Shown piece by piece: positions 18,745 through 20,222 of a stretch of DNA of 20,222 nucleotides. Each line of letters starts with the position of its first letter. The first letter of the stretch is position 1. Where the stretch lies: the NCBI RefSeq assembly GCF_000485595.1, contig NW_014577890.1, positions 70,516 to 90,737 on the forward strand. Direction: 5' to 3'. The position numbers and the translations under genes were made by a program. The notes under the pieces were generated by a model. That model ran no database searches. It was given only the letters and a program-made list of their open reading frames with translations, and was not told the origin of the DNA. The stretch is from Priapulus caudatus (Eukaryota; Priapulida; Priapulimorpha; Priapulimorphida; Priapulidae).

Positions 18745-19498
18745 GAATTGGTGGCATATCACCAATTGGATGGTCATTGCGATCGGGAGCGTGGATGTTT
18801 ATGATTCTCATACGAGCTATATACACTGGCTACACTGTCGAGTTTCTAACGTAAAAACCAACGCGCCAATACCCGTCCACGACCCACGAAGCTCAGAGAG
18901 CGAGCTACTCAGTGGTGGGAAGAGCCTTTATTACTGAAGCGCTGCTTAACGCAGTAACCCTGATACTGTATTCGGGAAAAGTGGGAAAAGATTCTGCTAA
19001 TCCCCATTTAGCTTACGCGGTCTTCACACAAGAAGCATAATGATTTAGTTTCACGGGAACATATACATTTTTCACAAATTAAATGGATACCACATTCACA
19101 TATTCACCATGATTAACCAAAACATACTGCCCTAAAATAGCAGATTTTCTTTGCGCTTCCCCCGCTAGAGGCTTTTCACAGCCTAAAAAACTCCATGGCG
19201 ATGCACGTTGAGCAATCCATAATTATGACTTGAGCTGAACACAGTGGGCACATACCTGAGCCCAGAGCCGAATTCTGCGAGAAATTGCACGAGGCGATTT
19301 CATCCCAGTTTAACCATGTTCTCCAGAACAGATCACCGCTATCAGCTGATTTGTCACACTATCTCAGCCTCAAAGCCTGTTTGTTGTCTACACTATGTGC
19401 ACTTACTGCCAGACTATTGTAATTTTAATTCTAGAATTAGTGTCAGCGTCTTATAATCAAGTATGTCAATAGACGCACCTATCTTGGAATGAAGCTAA
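18745..19498 (+). pseudogene. Ionotropic receptor copy 4, inverted, partial, frame broken
   Basis: The plus strand corresponds to the coding strand of IR gene 1 from just before M3 to the stop codon. Recognisable pieces are GTGGATGTTTATGATT (M3), AAAACCAACG-CAATACCCG (YPFTTL region), GAGAGCGAGCT (ESEL), CTGAATC-type S2 blocks and the M4 block ending AATTCTAGAATTAGTGTCAG. Orientation is opposite to all other IR copies here. There are both insertions and deletions, so no long frame survives; total span is about 2% longer than the clean copy. The first part (18745-18790) also holds a small palindrome, ATTGGTG/CACCAAT. True inverted pseudogene or misjoined low-quality read; the sequence alone does not decide. 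Confidence 0.75.
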
Positions 19499-20222
19499 CT
19501 ACCTAATATATAGCGCGATGAGGCGGCCCAAAAAGACCTCATACAGACTTTTTAATGCCTTCAAAATGTTTACCTTTAGTATTATATATTGTGTCTTTTT
19601 ATTCAACATTTAATCCTACAAGCTTTCTTGTCCTAGAAGAGCAATATGTTGCCGTCGTTTGCGATACTTTTGATGCTAATACGAGCAGTTTGCACTTTGT
19701 ATTTGTATTGCCTCAACCAACAATTCAAGCAACAATATCTAAATTTACAAAATCATGAGTCTTCTAACGTCAGCCCTCATATTTTGCAAAAATCGTTTGC
19801 TATATATATTCTCGTGTTCGTGTATTATTACGGTGACTGTATTATGAATAGAATCCACATGCGCCCCATGCCTGACCTATTATTGTATTAGCGGATAATG
19901 CGTTAATACTATTCTCACTGCAAATGCCGTATAATCCATTCAGGTCGAATATTTACCTTAGAGACTTGTTTCTGTTAGCATATATATCTGAATAAATGTT
20001 TAACTTGTGACGAGAGCTTGCACTCTTATAACCGTTTACGACTATTTACTCGCTTGACTATCACACCACGCCTATGCATGTTCGCCGTCAATGCGCAGTT
20101 ATAGATAACAAAGCAACTATTACAGCAAGTGACTGCAGAGCGACAGTTCTCACCTGCAACTGTCGCCCTCACGCTTTGAAAGAAAGAATATGAAATTGCA
20201 AAGTCACAGTTCAGTTCGTTCT
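19499..20222 (-). repeat. IR-array spacer repeat, inverted copy (runs off the window)
   Basis: Reverse complement of the spacer part that follows IR genes: the CTCATACAGAC block, AATACGAGCAGTTTGCA, TTGTATTGCCTCAACC, ACTATTCTCACTGCAAATGCCGTATAATCC, an AATAAA at 19991-19996, and the ACTGTCGCTCTGC block, ending in GCAAAGTCACAGTTCAGTTCG. It matches the spacer-2 type (segment near 19700 in the spacer-2 orientation). The short ORFs at 19555 and 19646 are spacer shadows. Confidence 0.8.

Overview
The window looks like nuclear DNA of an arthropod. It has one complete and several broken copies of an intronless gene for an ionotropic-glutamate-receptor-like chemoreceptor (IR family), long repeat-rich spacers, microsatellites, a satellite-like tract and a piece of an LTR retrotransposon. 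There is no operon structure and no prokaryotic signal. The species cannot be told from the sequence; a crustacean or chelicerate is plausible because large intronless IR expansions are known there, but that is inference.

The core is a dispersed or tandem repeat of about 4 kb: a non-coding spacer of about 2.2 kb ('spacer repeat'), followed by an IR gene read on the minus strand. Layout: spacer copy 1 (about 291-2538), the intact IR gene 1 (2539-4038, minus), its upstream region (4039-4339), and the head of the next spacer copy (4340-4931), which breaks off at a CA-rich microsatellite. Next come unassigned DNA (4986-5964), a second repeat family 'Q' (5965-6703) and a CCTATAG-rich satellite-like tract (6731-7280). 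Spacer copy 2 (7546-10009) leads into the last 32 codons of another IR gene, cut by a 10-N gap (10110-10119). After the gap the spacer restarts (10120-10523) and leads into IR gene 2 (10524-11795, minus), whose 5' end is lost at a single N (11796).

From 11797 to 17669 the character changes. It holds the 5' part of an LTR retrotransposon on the minus strand (LTR 12892-13218 with an adjacent primer-binding site), a second Q copy with many small insertions (13535-14359), a GT-rich tract, an inverted spacer piece (14776-15419), a forward spacer piece and a third IR copy (16550-17669, minus) full of one-base indels, ending at another single N (17670). A clean spacer copy follows (17671-18741). It is joined abruptly to an inverted, indel-laden fourth IR copy on the plus strand (18745-19498) with its inverted downstream spacer to the window end.

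Two readings compete for the damaged copies: true pseudogenes in a rapidly turning-over chemoreceptor array, or gap-filling with uncorrected long reads (the third IR copy and second Q copy are each about 9-12% longer than their clean counterparts). The firm biology is a young, locally expanding IR array. Its spacers are nearly identical, its pore and membrane segments are almost invariant, and its amino-acid differences are concentrated in the ligand-binding lobes.
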